NCBI GenBank assembly: GCA_020024155.1
Contig: JAHHUE010000038.1
Coordinates: forward strand, 1 to 15,050
DNA length: 15,050 bases
Direction: 5' to 3'
DNA from: Oscillospiraceae bacterium
GTDB taxonomy: Bacteria > Bacillota > Clostridia > Oscillospirales > Ruminococcaceae
Below are positions 1 to 7,557 of this stretch, in pieces (position 1 is the first letter of the stretch; each line of letters opens with the position of its first letter). The translations under genes were made by a program, and so were the position numbers. The notes below the pieces were generated by a model. That model was not told the origin of the DNA. It saw only the letters and a list, made by a program, of their open reading frames with translations, and did not search any database.

Positions 1-262
1 TTATTAGTTTGTTCTCAACACCACATTTAAGCTTTAATACATAACCGTCATAAATGTTAGAAGTATTCATTTCTCCATTTATCAGTGTAATTTCTTTTAA
101 GTTATCTTCTATTGATAAAACATCATTAAGCTCATCAACAGTAATCGCATTTTTATCGCACTCAAAAGTTAATGTTCGTCTGTTTAACCCATTAAAAAAC
201 TCTTCTGTTTCAATTGCAGTTATATATTCAAATTCTTTTCCGTTATTTAATTTAATTTTCAA
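1..262 (-). CDS. Uncharacterised phage protein, N-terminal part (runs off window)
   Basis: An open frame begins with TTG at 262 and runs to the window edge, giving 87 residues without a stop. The start is MKIKLNNGKEFEYITAIETE. Then come RRTLTFECDKNAITVDELND, VLSIEDNLKEITLINGEMNT and NIYDGYVLKLKCGVENKL. It has no signal peptide or membrane segment, and it is mixed alpha/beta with many Asp/Glu/Asn. Its excellent ribosome binding site and tight spacing show that it belongs to the same late operon. Short proteins of this look often follow baseplate genes in Clostridia phages, but I do not recognise a family or function. Confidence 0.75.
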   Translation of the reverse strand, partial: MKIKLNNGKEFEYITAIETEEFFNGLNRRTLTFECDKNAITVDELNDVLSIEDNLKEITLINGEMNTSNIYDGYVLKLKCGVENKLI

Positions 263-270
263 AATATATT

Positions 271-280
271 TCTCCTTCCA
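271..280 (-). promoter_or_regulatory. Ribosome binding site for the partial gene at the window end
   Basis: TGGAAGGAGA follows the upstream TAG stop directly and lies eight bases before a TTG at 262. It supports that TTG as the start of the last gene. Confidence 0.75.
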
Positions 281-766
281 CTATGTTGATTTTAAGAATG
301 TATTTTCACTGGATATACCGTATTTAACTTGTAGCATAGCAACTAATTCAGCTACATTACTTGCAAGTGTATCTTGATTTGCTCCACTATATTCTGCAAT
401 TGTAATTAGAATAGAATCTGTATGTTTTGCGTTATCACTTACACTTCCTGAGTGAACTATAACTTCATCTTCTGGGTTTATCTGCCATATTTCGTTATCA
501 TCAACGATAAAATGAGGGCAGTTTTTTAAAGTTTTTGCGTGAGCATATAAAAACTTTACATCATCCATAGCAGTTTTATTTACACCTGTTTCACTTCTTT
601 TTACAATTATCTTTAATGGTTTAAATTTAACCCCTGTTTTTACCGGAGAGCCTTTTGGTATAAGCTGAAAATCATATCTATCAGCAAAAGAGCACTTTTT
701 ATTATCTGAATAGGATACAAGTTGTTGTATTGTTGATTCATCAAAATATTTTTTTAAATCAATCAT
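281..766 (-). CDS. Baseplate-region protein with degenerate amidase-like (PGRP/Amidase_2) fold
   Basis: The 161-residue protein starts MIDLKKYFDESTIQQLVSYS. From residue 51 its pattern follows N-acetylmuramoyl-L-alanine amidases of the Amidase_2/PGRP fold. LKIIVKRSETG (51-61) stands where the first strand with the zinc-binding HH is expected. HFIVDDNEIWQINPEDEVIV (85-104) and HSGS (105-108) match the hFIVD...iyQ...HaG segment. SILITIAEYSG (118-128) and TLASNVAELVAMLQVKYGI (133-151) match the sIgIEi strand and the following helix. Lys-Arg replaces the first His, and the protein ends before the final ligand, so zinc hydrolysis is unlikely. It lies within the tail operon rather than beside a holin, suggesting a structural or sugar-binding role. 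The fold call is mine, by eye; a plain uncharacterised baseplate protein is the alternative. Confidence 0.6.
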   Translation of the reverse strand: MIDLKKYFDESTIQQLVSYSDNKKCSFADRYDFQLIPKGSPVKTGVKFKPLKIIVKRSETGVNKTAMDDVKFLYAHAKTLKNCPHFIVDDNEIWQINPEDEVIVHSGSVSDNAKHTDSILITIAEYSGANQDTLASNVAELVAMLQVKYGISSENTFLKST

Positions 767-772
767 TTTAAG

Positions 773-778
773 CACCTC
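773..778 (-). promoter_or_regulatory. Ribosome binding site deciding the start at 766
   Basis: GAGGTG lies six bases before the ATG at 766. The longer frame from a TTG at 793 overlaps the upstream gene and has no binding site, so ATG 766 is preferred. Confidence 0.7.
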
Positions 779-1550
779 ATATTTCAGCAACAAATAGTTG
801 ACCTGTTTTTTTCCACACAGAATAGCTTGGTATATTTCCTATAAGTCCGTCATTATCAAATGGAGTTTCTCTGTAACCATTTATCAATTCTGCATTGTCA
901 ACTATGCCGTTATTGTCCTTATCGTATACTGTTTTTAGCATAGACTGTGAACTTGCAACTATGCCGTCTATTACCTTTTGAAGTTCCTTTGATTTTGCTA
1001 TAATCTGCTCATAATATGGTGTTGTGTCCAGTCTTTCTATATTGGGGCCCATAAGTCCACAACGACTATTTTCAAGTCTTGTGTCAGTTATTCTTTCTTG
1101 TGAGATAACTGACACATTTTTTGATACCAAAATATCTGCCAATCCCAGTTCCCATACAGTGTTGTTTCTGACAAGTTCTTTGCGTACAGGATTTTCTGCT
1201 GAGACACCTTTTACAACATAGATATCAATGTTTCTTTGCTCAATTGATAAATCAAGCCTTGCAACAATGGTGTCTATTCTATCCAAAGGCTCTGCTGGTT
1301 CTATTGGCAATATTTTTTCTACCTTCTCAATGCCCATAGCACCTTGTATATGGCAAGTGCCGGCAAGAACTTTTACATTCATTCCTGTATCAGCAACCAC
1401 TTGTAATGAAGTTGTCGGACTATAATGGACACCGTCAGAAAAATATTGTTTATAAATTTGTCTTAAAAAAGCAGAGTCTACTGCTCTGTCATAGAGTGGT
1501 AAACCCTGCTTGTCATAAGTTACCTTACTGGTAAACGGATATGAAATCAT
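777..1550 (-). CDS. Baseplate protein (upper baseplate/receptor-binding N-terminal type)
   Basis: The 257-residue protein resembles baseplate proteins of Gram-positive siphophages. FLRQIYKQYFSDGVHYSPTT (28-47) precedes a beta domain NVKVLAGTCHIQGAMGIEKV (58-77). Then come PLDRIDTIVARLDLSIEQRN (88-107), WELGLADILV (133-142) and ITDTRLENSRCGLMG (154-168), a signature that recurs in such proteins. A helical segment at 176-206 is followed by a 12-residue EF-hand-like loop at 210-221. The C-terminus (YSVWKKTGQLFVAEI) is short, so a receptor-binding head domain is either absent or encoded downstream. The ribosome binding site before ATG 1550 is weak (GCGAGG). The stop TGA lies beside the binding site of the next gene. 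Confidence 0.78.
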   Translation of the reverse strand: MISYPFTSKVTYDKQGLPLYDRAVDSAFLRQIYKQYFSDGVHYSPTTSLQVVADTGMNVKVLAGTCHIQGAMGIEKVEKILPIEPAEPLDRIDTIVARLDLSIEQRNIDIYVVKGVSAENPVRKELVRNNTVWELGLADILVSKNVSVISQERITDTRLENSRCGLMGPNIERLDTTPYYEQIIAKSKELQKVIDGIVASSQSMLKTVYDKDNNGIVDNAELINGYRETPFDNDGLIGNIPSYSVWKKTGQLFVAEI

Positions 1551-1551
1551 T

Positions 1552-2592
1552 TTATTTTAACCTCGCTTTCTGCATAGAAGTAAGTTTTTTGTCACCCAGT
1601 TCAATAGTTATAGTATGATTATTATTTTTAAATACCTCTCTTACTGTTACTATCCTTGCTGTCATAGAAACTCCTATGCTGTCTATAATTACATCTGCCA
1701 CATCTCCTAAATCAAAATCTCTAAGATACTTAAATGTACCTTCTGAAACATCAATTTCAATATTATTGATAATTTTATAGTCCAATAATTTTTCAAGACC
1801 TCTTTGCTCCAAAGCTTTTATATATTCATCCTGAGTTTGCTTTTCTCTGTCATATCTTATATCTTTTGCATCTATAAATATTTTCTTTTTATATCCACCT
1901 TTTGATAAATCAACATAAGCAACTAGCCTTTCATCTCCCTCACCTTCTCCGGCTACAATAGCATAGTTTTTAAAATTAGAACAATCAAAAGACGCCCTAA
2001 TATCTTTTAAATTTTTAAAGCCGGAAGAAAACACAACAAAACTGTTTTCTTCTTGGTTTTGGGTTTTATCTTTTCCTTTCCAAACTTCAAAATAAATATT
2101 ATCGTTCTCATAATCATATCTACATCTGCAAGACATTTCTTGTGTTGCAAGTTTTGAATAAGCCACCTTAGCAAGACTTCCGCCTGTTTCTTGCCAAGTG
2201 GCGTTATTTGATTTTACTGTTGGTGTATCTGATACCTTTAAAAGTGGAATATCTTCTTTGTATTTAGCTACCATATTCAACACTGATTGTCCAATATCGC
2301 CACTTGCAAAATAGGTTGGAAAAACTGTTTTATCATTTAGTATACTTTCAAGAAACATACCTTCAAGCTGAATAAAAGCACCTTTAACTGTATCTTTTAT
2401 TTCTACTTTTTGAATTACTCCTACTTCCACTCGTTCTTGTGAATAGATATATTTCATTTCCGGCGAATAATTATCTTCTGTAATTTGTACTGAAAAATTA
2501 CCAATTGAATAATACTCTCTGTTCCACTGCAAATTTATATATTTTATATATTTAAGATTTTGAAAATTTTCATCTAAAGCCAATAACTGCAT
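1552..2592 (-). CDS. Tail hub/tail-associated protein (ReqiPepy6 Gp37-like)
   Basis: The 346-residue protein has the features of the siphovirus ReqiPepy6 Gp37-like family, which takes the place of Tal/gpD-like hub proteins. They include LKYIKYINLQWNREYYSIGN and FSVQITEDNYSPEMKYIYSQ, VEIKDTVKGAFIQLEGMFLE, a middle YENDNIYFEVWKGKD, and NIEIDVSEGTFKYLRDFDLG with DVADVIIDSIGVSMTARIVT near the C-terminus. It should close the tail tip under Dit. There is no peptidase or lysozyme extension of the kind seen on many Tal proteins. The ATG at 2592 follows GGGGG, and the next gene starts one base after its stop codon. Confidence 0.85.
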   Translation of the reverse strand: MQLLALDENFQNLKYIKYINLQWNREYYSIGNFSVQITEDNYSPEMKYIYSQERVEVGVIQKVEIKDTVKGAFIQLEGMFLESILNDKTVFPTYFASGDIGQSVLNMVAKYKEDIPLLKVSDTPTVKSNNATWQETGGSLAKVAYSKLATQEMSCRCRYDYENDNIYFEVWKGKDKTQNQEENSFVVFSSGFKNLKDIRASFDCSNFKNYAIVAGEGEGDERLVAYVDLSKGGYKKKIFIDAKDIRYDREKQTQDEYIKALEQRGLEKLLDYKIINNIEIDVSEGTFKYLRDFDLGDVADVIIDSIGVSMTARIVTVREVFKNNNHTITIELGDKKLTSMQKARLK

Positions 2593-2594
2593 AG

Positions 2595-3446
2595 CTATAC
2601 CCCCAAATACTTTTTATAAAAAGTCAGTTTGATATGCATATCGTTTTCGCCAACATCAGCTGAATAACTAACTGTGTTTTTGCCTGGAAAAAACTTTATT
2701 TGTGTAAAATTACTCTTTTTATCAACTTTATTTAAAATTGGTTGTCCATTTTTTGTAATGGTTGCATTCTCAAAATCAATAATGACAGTATCACCTTGCA
2801 CAAAGCTATCTTTTATTCTTACAAAATAGTTATCTTTAATAATTTTAGGGTTAACAACATTGTTATCAAAGGTTATAGTGGCTTTAAAATAGCTGTCTAT
2901 ATCTCCGTCATAGTTTATATCTACAATATGAGAAAAGGCAAAAACAGACACCAAAACACCATACTGTGGGTTATCCATAAACGGAAAACCAAACCTTGGT
3001 TCTTGAAAAGCAATATCTTTGCCAAAATCGTCTGTACTGTTCATATACGGGTCTGCACAGAAGAAATACACATTTAACTTTTGCTTTTTACCAATATACA
3101 CAGCCGGACATTTAAAAGCAGATACAGTACCCTCTATCCAACGAGTTCTGCCCATATATGTGATATAGATTTTATAACTGTACTTTGGGTTAAAAAATGA
3201 AATTGCATTCCAACGCAAAACTTCGTTATTATTTGTATCCATAACCTCAGCACAAAAATCTAAATCTCTTGACGGTATCTGCTTTCCTGTTATAACCGAA
3301 CCGTCATTCCTGCCGTTCTTTTCAGAATATATTACATAACTTCCGGCATCCACACCATTTATAGTCAGTGCTCCCCAGTCTGTGTCATCAATAACAAATA
3401 TTTTACCGTCATCTCTTATAAATTTGATAACAACTTCATCATTCAT
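2595..3446 (-). CDS. Distal tail protein (Dit-like)
   Basis: The 283-residue protein lies directly after the tape measure, the usual place of Dit, the hexameric hub linking tail tube and baseplate. The N-terminal half shows the siphovirus tail component pattern: VIDDTDWGALTINGVDAGSY, KNGRNDGSVITGKQIPSRDL, and YMGRTRWIEGTVSAFKCPAV followed by KLNVYFFCADPYM. The C-terminal half is a beta-sandwich (YFKATITFDNNVVNPKIIKD) that ends with NFTQIKFFPGKNTVSYSADV, like the second domain of Dit proteins. The gene starts in TAATG overlap with the tape measure stop, and its last codons supply the GGGGG binding site of the next gene. Confidence 0.88.
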   Translation of the reverse strand: MNDEVVIKFIRDDGKIFVIDDTDWGALTINGVDAGSYVIYSEKNGRNDGSVITGKQIPSRDLDFCAEVMDTNNNEVLRWNAISFFNPKYSYKIYITYMGRTRWIEGTVSAFKCPAVYIGKKQKLNVYFFCADPYMNSTDDFGKDIAFQEPRFGFPFMDNPQYGVLVSVFAFSHIVDINYDGDIDSYFKATITFDNNVVNPKIIKDNYFVRIKDSFVQGDTVIIDFENATITKNGQPILNKVDKKSNFTQIKFFPGKNTVSYSADVGENDMHIKLTFYKKYLGV

Positions 3447-5302
3447 TAGTAATCACCTGCCAATCCGTAAGTCTGTTCTATTCTTAAAGTCCTTGCGACT
3501 TCGTCCGGTGTTTCCACTGGCTGTTGGAAATAGATATTCTGCACATTGTTTACATACTCTTTAACTTCTTCATTATCTTTATCAGAACCACTAAAAGCAG
3601 TTGGATAGTTTGGCATAAATCTTTGATTTTGTTCAATTGCTTGTAAGCCCTTTTGGTTCATAACTTTCATTGCATCTTCAACCTTTTTGGTGTCTGCCTC
3701 AATACCTATTGCCATACCTTGCGGTATCATTTTACCAACTTGGTCACGCATAACACGAGACGGAGAATGAATACCAAAAAAGCTTTTAATTCCGTCAAGT
3801 GCATTTTTTGCAACATTTACTGCTGCCTCCCACAATAAGCCTGCCATTGCACCAATACCGTTAATAAGACCGTGTATTATGTCTTTACCTAAAGAAATCC
3901 AATCTATACTTTTTATAGCTTCTATTATGTTTTTACACAATTCAAATATTTTAGATACAACTTTTGGTATTTGCTGAGTAATACCTTTGATAATATAAAT
4001 TACAAGTTTGATCCCCATCTCCAAAATCTTAGGCAGATTATTTACTATTGTTGTTACAATTGAAGAAATTATTGTAACTGCTGAATCAATGATACTAGGA
4101 ATTGAGTTTAATATACCATCAACTAGGTTATATAAAATCTCTTCTCCGGTAGAAAGTATTTGAGAAAAATTTGAAATAATTGTATTAACGAACATCATTA
4201 GGCTATCAAGAGCAGATTTTACAAGCTCTGGCAAACTTAAAGCTATGCCATTAACAAGCTGTGCTATTATAGAGCCCCCAACTGTAATAAATGTTGTAAG
4301 AAAAGACATAAACCCTGTTACCAGTTGATTTATAACCTGTACAGCTGACTCTGTTATTAACGGCATTGACTGAGAAATACCTTGCATTAAAGAGTTTACT
4401 ATATTTATACCTGTGGATATAAGTTGTGGAAGTGCAGATGTAAGCATTGAAATTGCATTTGCAATAATTTCTCCCGATACATCAATTGCACCTTGTATAC
4501 CATTTTCTTTTGTTGCAGTAAGTAATATATCAATCCATTCATTTACTGCCGGCAACAATGTTGTTGACGCACTTTGAAACAATCCTTCTGCCAACGCACC
4601 ACAAAGAGCATTTGCGTTATCTTTCATTGTAGACATCTGCCCTTGAAATGTTTTACTTTGGTTTTCCATAGCATTATAAAACTGCCCACCTTCTTGAGTT
4701 GCGTGTTCAAAAGCTTTTGTTACCATTTCAACACTGATAGCACCTTTGCTCATTTGTTCTTTAAGTGAGGCAACTGTCCCATATCCCATTTTTTCAAGCT
4801 CAATAAGTGGGTTAAACCCTGCATTTATCATTTGCAATAAGTCTTGCCCTTGCAGTTTACCGGTAGAATACATCTGACCAAAAGCCAATGAAAGTGACTG
4901 TAATTTTTGACTGTAGCCCATTGCAACATCACCTATCATTTGCAATGTTTTAACCATATTAGTTTCATTTGCTGCACCAAATGCCATAAGTGTTTGTGCT
5001 GCGTCCATAAGGTCATTCATCGCAAGTGGTGTTTGTGATGCCATTTTCTCTATCTCACTGGTCAGCTTTTTCGCTGCCTGTGCATTGCCATTAAGCATAG
5101 TTGTAAGGTTAGTTTGATATTTTTCCATTGTGGCATTATATGCCATACCAATACCACCAATTGCACCAATTGCAGCAGTCGCACCTGTTACAAGTCCTGC
5201 AAATACTTTTGCCGAGATAGACGCCATTTTATTTAAACCGGCACTAAACCCGCTGCTATCAAGTGATGTATCACCTCTGATACTAAAATCTGCACCAGAC
5301 AT
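3446..5302 (-). CDS. Tape measure protein
   Basis: The 618-residue protein sets tail length and leaves the tail during DNA ejection. Residues 60-240 form the tape measure domain (MASQTPLAMNDLMDAAQTLM, LQSLSLAFGQMYSTGKLQGQ, LLQMINAGFNPLIELEKMGY). A hydrophobic stretch at 33-53 could insert into the membrane during ejection. Residues 298-473 are four tandem 44-residue repeats. The conserved tail motif GIHSPSRVMRDQVGKMIPQG lies at 510-529. At about 1.5 angstrom per residue the length predicts a tail of roughly 90 nm. There is no peptidase or lysozyme insertion, and the protein is short for the family. The ATG at 5302 follows AAGGGGGGA, and the stop forms TAATG with the next gene. Confidence 0.93.
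   Translation of the reverse strand: MSGADFSIRGDTSLDSSGFSAGLNKMASISAKVFAGLVTGATAAIGAIGGIGMAYNATMEKYQTNLTTMLNGNAQAAKKLTSEIEKMASQTPLAMNDLMDAAQTLMAFGAANETNMVKTLQMIGDVAMGYSQKLQSLSLAFGQMYSTGKLQGQDLLQMINAGFNPLIELEKMGYGTVASLKEQMSKGAISVEMVTKAFEHATQEGGQFYNAMENQSKTFQGQMSTMKDNANALCGALAEGLFQSASTTLLPAVNEWIDILLTATKENGIQGAIDVSGEIIANAISMLTSALPQLISTGINIVNSLMQGISQSMPLITESAVQVINQLVTGFMSFLTTFITVGGSIIAQLVNGIALSLPELVKSALDSLMMFVNTIISNFSQILSTGEEILYNLVDGILNSIPSIIDSAVTIISSIVTTIVNNLPKILEMGIKLVIYIIKGITQQIPKVVSKIFELCKNIIEAIKSIDWISLGKDIIHGLINGIGAMAGLLWEAAVNVAKNALDGIKSFFGIHSPSRVMRDQVGKMIPQGMAIGIEADTKKVEDAMKVMNQKGLQAIEQNQRFMPNYPTAFSGSDKDNEEVKEYVNNVQNIYFQQPVETPDEVARTLRIEQTYGLAGDY
3884..4411 (-). repeat. Four tandem 44-residue (132-bp) repeats in the tape measure gene
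   Basis: Aligned units start at residues 298, 342, 386 and 430, each exactly 44 residues apart. Each has Gly, then a hydrophobic helix, then a Gly-Ile turn and Pro 16 residues after the first Gly: GINIVNSLMQGISQSMP, GGSIIAQLVNGIALSLP, GEEILYNLVDGILNSIP, GIKLVIYIIKGITQQIP. A weaker fifth start is at 472 (GKDIIHGLINGIGA). The DNA has diverged more than the protein pattern. Confidence 0.85.
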
Positions 5303-5303
5303 C

Positions 5304-5909
5304 TTATCCCCCCTTTTTTATTTGTTTTTCTATTTCTTCTCTCCTTTTTTCTATTTTTGATAAATATCTTGCCTCTTTTTGTGCTTTTGTTAACTTTTCA
5401 ATCTTCTCAACTGGGAACATTGAGCGTATTTTTTGTGCGTGTTTAAGCTCTTCTCCTTTTAAAGTGGAAATATCCACTGTGCGATAATACATAATTTTTC
5501 CCATAGGATTAGTGTCTGGAATTGCAAAAAGCAAGCTTTTAAATGTCCACCAGTGAAGTGGTGTTTTCTGCAAATCTATTCCATACTCTTTTATAAAAGC
5601 TGTATAAATTCTTTCATTATCAACTTCAAAGTCGTATGCTCTTTGATATGTTCCATTTGATGTGTTTGTTTTTTCTTTATTATCTTGTTGTAGCTCTCCA
5701 CCGCTGTAATACCATAAAAGCCCGTCCCAAGCTTTTTCATAGTCTGGAACAGGCTTTTTGTATAAAAGATTTATAGCTAACAATATTTTGTCATTTATAA
5801 TAATATTATCATCAAGCATAAGCAGTTCAAACTGCACCATACAGCGATAATCTGTGTCTATTGGTATATTATTTATCTCATAAGGGAAATCATCAATTAA
5901 ATAATTCAT
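5304..5909 (-). CDS. Gp15-family tail assembly protein (second chaperone)
   Basis: The 201-residue protein matches the bacteriophage Gp15 family: MNYLIDDFPYEINNIPIDTD, then FELLMLDDNIIINDKILLAI and YEKAWDGLLWYYSGGE, and the strongly conserved PLHWWTFKSLLFAIPDTNPM followed by YYRTVDIS. It always lies just before the tape measure gene and is thought to act with it in tail assembly. It ends in a basic coiled region (KAQKEARYLSKIEKRREEIE). The start overlaps the upstream gene by four bases. The last codons (AAA AAA GGG GGA) also serve as the ribosome binding site of the tape measure gene. Confidence 0.88.
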   Translation of the reverse strand: MNYLIDDFPYEINNIPIDTDYRCMVQFELLMLDDNIIINDKILLAINLLYKKPVPDYEKAWDGLLWYYSGGELQQDNKEKTNTSNGTYQRAYDFEVDNERIYTAFIKEYGIDLQKTPLHWWTFKSLLFAIPDTNPMGKIMYYRTVDISTLKGEELKHAQKIRSMFPVEKIEKLTKAQKEARYLSKIEKRREEIEKQIKKGG

Positions 5910-6247
5910 CGTCTATTTTTTACTATATATTTTGAATACTGCTTTTCTTTTTCTTTGCTGTAATCTGCAATTTCTTTTGCGTATTGTTCATAACAGTCAA
6001 CAAAAAGATACAGTGTATCAATGTTTGATTTTATATTGGAAGGTTTTTCTACAAGCTTTTGATATGCACCTTCTCCCAAAGTATTTTCAAAAAAGTTTTT
6101 TATGGCATCAATCTGTTTTTTACATACTTGTGATGTTGTGCTCCCGGTTTTATCTGCTGTCTGCATTTCTGCATAAGCTTTTTCAAATCTTTCAATATCA
6201 TCAACATTATTGAAATCAAAGTCAAATTCAATGTTTTTAATTATCAT
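5906..6247 (-). CDS. Tail assembly chaperone, first of two
   Basis: The 113-residue protein is helical and highly charged (FDFNNVDDIERFEKAYAEMQ, AIKNFFENTLGEGAYQKLVE, ECYEQYAKE-like segment around YLFVDCYEQYAKEIADYSKE). This fits the gpG-type chaperones that coat the tape measure before tube assembly; relatives in Clostridia phages are listed as small uncharacterised proteins at this place. Its stop overlaps the next start as ATGA (5906-5909). A run of six A occurs near its end (about 5916-5921), but a TAG at 5913-5915 blocks the frame of the next gene, so a lambda-type frameshift fusion at this run is not possible here. Confidence 0.7.
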   Translation of the reverse strand: MIIKNIEFDFDFNNVDDIERFEKAYAEMQTADKTGSTTSQVCKKQIDAIKNFFENTLGEGAYQKLVEKPSNIKSNIDTLYLFVDCYEQYAKEIADYSKEKEKQYSKYIVKNRR

Positions 6248-6250
6248 CTT

Positions 6251-6745
6251 TTACCCCTGAGTATATTTATAATCTGTTGGTTTTGCTGTTCCCATAAGGT
6301 TAATACTAAATGACGCATTGCCACCTGCCTCACCGCCTTGGTCCTCTGTTACATCAACTGTCACTGTGCCTTTTTCACCAACACCGGTAAAAATATTAAA
6401 ATACACATACGGCACTGTTGCTGTTTTACCGGTTGCAAATTTCATTTTATTTGATAGCAAAAACTCTTGTGCATCATCAGCACAATATCTATCACCAGCA
6501 ACAGAAAACTGTCTTTGTGCGTCTGTTCTTGTGGTTGATTTACCTGTGCGAATATACTGGCTTTCGCTTGTTTCACTGTTGATTGACGCAGCGTGAGATG
6601 TAATACCACCTTGTATTACAATATAGTCTTTCTCAGTTGCTTGTTCGTCTGCTGTTTTTATTGCAAGAACAAAGTCATCATTAGTTACAACACCTTCGTA
6701 TGACGGAATAAGTTCTTTGCCTTGCATAAGTTCACTAACTTTCAT
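6251..6745 (-). CDS. Major tail (tube) protein
   Basis: The 164-residue protein should polymerise as hexamer rings into the tail tube. It begins VSELMQGKELIPSYEGVVTN and continues with TRTDAQRQFSVAGDRYCADD and YVYFNIFTGVGEKGTVTVDV. It ends with an Ala/Gly-rich turn and SFSINLMGTAKPTDYKYTQG. Length, predicted beta-sandwich character and the position just before the chaperone pair all match tail tube proteins of Gram-positive siphophages. A strong AAAGGAG lies seven bases before ATG 6745, fitting a product needed in many copies. No additional immunoglobulin-like domain is present. Confidence 0.85.
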   Translation of the reverse strand: MKVSELMQGKELIPSYEGVVTNDDFVLAIKTADEQATEKDYIVIQGGITSHAASINSETSESQYIRTGKSTTRTDAQRQFSVAGDRYCADDAQEFLLSNKMKFATGKTATVPYVYFNIFTGVGEKGTVTVDVTEDQGGEAGGNASFSINLMGTAKPTDYKYTQG

Positions 6746-7168
6746 TTATCTTTCTCCTTTCTGATAATAAGTTACTGTAATTTGTATTTGATACCTGGCT
6801 GTATCCGGACCGGTTGAATATAAATAGTAACTGCTTGTCACATAAATACTTTGTATTTTTTGTCCTGCTTTCATAGTTGGATAATTTTTTAATTTGTTTT
6901 GATTTTCAATCCATAATTCAAAATCGTCCCAAAAACCAGTTGCAGAAATATTGTTAAGCACATCATTGCTATACTCTTGCCTTGACGCAATAACAAAAGA
7001 TTTTTGCCGGATACTATCGCCATTAAGATAACTTTGTAGAACTGTAATGCCTGGCACATTATCTATGGTGTAGCTTATAGTGTCTGCCTCAAGATGATTT
7101 ATATTAAATACATCATCTTTTGAAATTAAAGGACAAGTACGCAGCCATTGCCTTATGTTTTCTATCAT
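6746..7168 (-). CDS. Minor capsid/tail terminator-like protein (minor capsid 3)
   Basis: The 140-residue protein is encoded between the gp10-like gene and the tail tube gene, the normal position of the tail terminator (SPP1 gp17-like). It begins IENIRQWLRTCPLISKDDVF, has a beta-rich core (ISYTIDNVPGITVLQSYLNG, RQKSFVIASRQEYSNDV) with FWDDFELWIENQNK, and ends in a strand QIQITVTYYQKGER. This matches the bacteriophage minor capsid 3 pattern of Gram-positive phages. It overlaps the upstream gene by four bases, has GAGG eight bases before its ATG, and its TAA directly abuts the tail tube ATG. Confidence 0.8.
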   Translation of the reverse strand: MIENIRQWLRTCPLISKDDVFNINHLEADTISYTIDNVPGITVLQSYLNGDSIRQKSFVIASRQEYSNDVLNNISATGFWDDFELWIENQNKLKNYPTMKAGQKIQSIYVTSSYYLYSTGPDTARYQIQITVTYYQKGER

Positions 7169-7557
7169 CTCATAAGCCTCTTTGCGTATTTTTTAAAATA
7201 TTCCATATTATCAGCCTTACATCTATGCCCCCACTTTTTACCTCTCAAACCATTAGTAGTGCCTGTTTTATAGTAAACAGCTTGTGCATAAGGTGTATTC
7301 CAAACAAGTTCGCCACTGCCTATATCAGTTGCAATTTGTGCAGATTTTTTCAAAATGCCGGTATCCATTGGAATATATTTATCACATAATCTTAATACCT
7401 CTGTATCGAATTTGGATTGAGCTGTATTAAATTTATTTGTAAATTTTGAGCCAAAGTCGTCATTCCACACAATTCTTGACTTTACAGTTCCATTTTTTGT
7501 TTTTATTTGTATAACTGCACCTTTTGGAGTTTCAATTATTTTCCTACTATTAGCCAA
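7165..7557 (-). CDS. Minor capsid/tail completion protein (minor capsid 2, HK97 gp10-like)
   Basis: With the TTG start at 7557 the protein has 130 residues and begins MANSRKIIETPKGAVIQIKT. The centre carries the family pattern LRLCDKYIPMDTGILKKSAQ followed by ELVWNTPYAQAVYYKTG. This is the hallmark of the HK97 gp10/minor capsid 2 group, whose members join head to tail as a completion or neck protein. The C-terminus (KKWGHRCKADNMEYFKKYAK) is basic and also typical. The gene overlaps its upstream neighbour, and its stop overlaps the next ATG (ATGA at 7165-7168). The assignment is confident at family level; the exact ring it forms is not known. Confidence 0.85.
   Translation of the reverse strand: MANSRKIIETPKGAVIQIKTKNGTVKSRIVWNDDFGSKFTNKFNTAQSKFDTEVLRLCDKYIPMDTGILKKSAQIATDIGSGELVWNTPYAQAVYYKTGTTNGLRGKKWGHRCKADNMEYFKKYAKRLMR

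Noticed and set aside
281..766. A functional endolysin amidase
   Set aside because: The expected first zinc-binding His is replaced, the C-terminal ligand is missing, and no holin or wall-binding domain is next to it.
5916..5921. Programmed -1 frameshift at the A6 run joining the two tail chaperones
   Set aside because: The -1 frame stops immediately at TAG (5913-5915).
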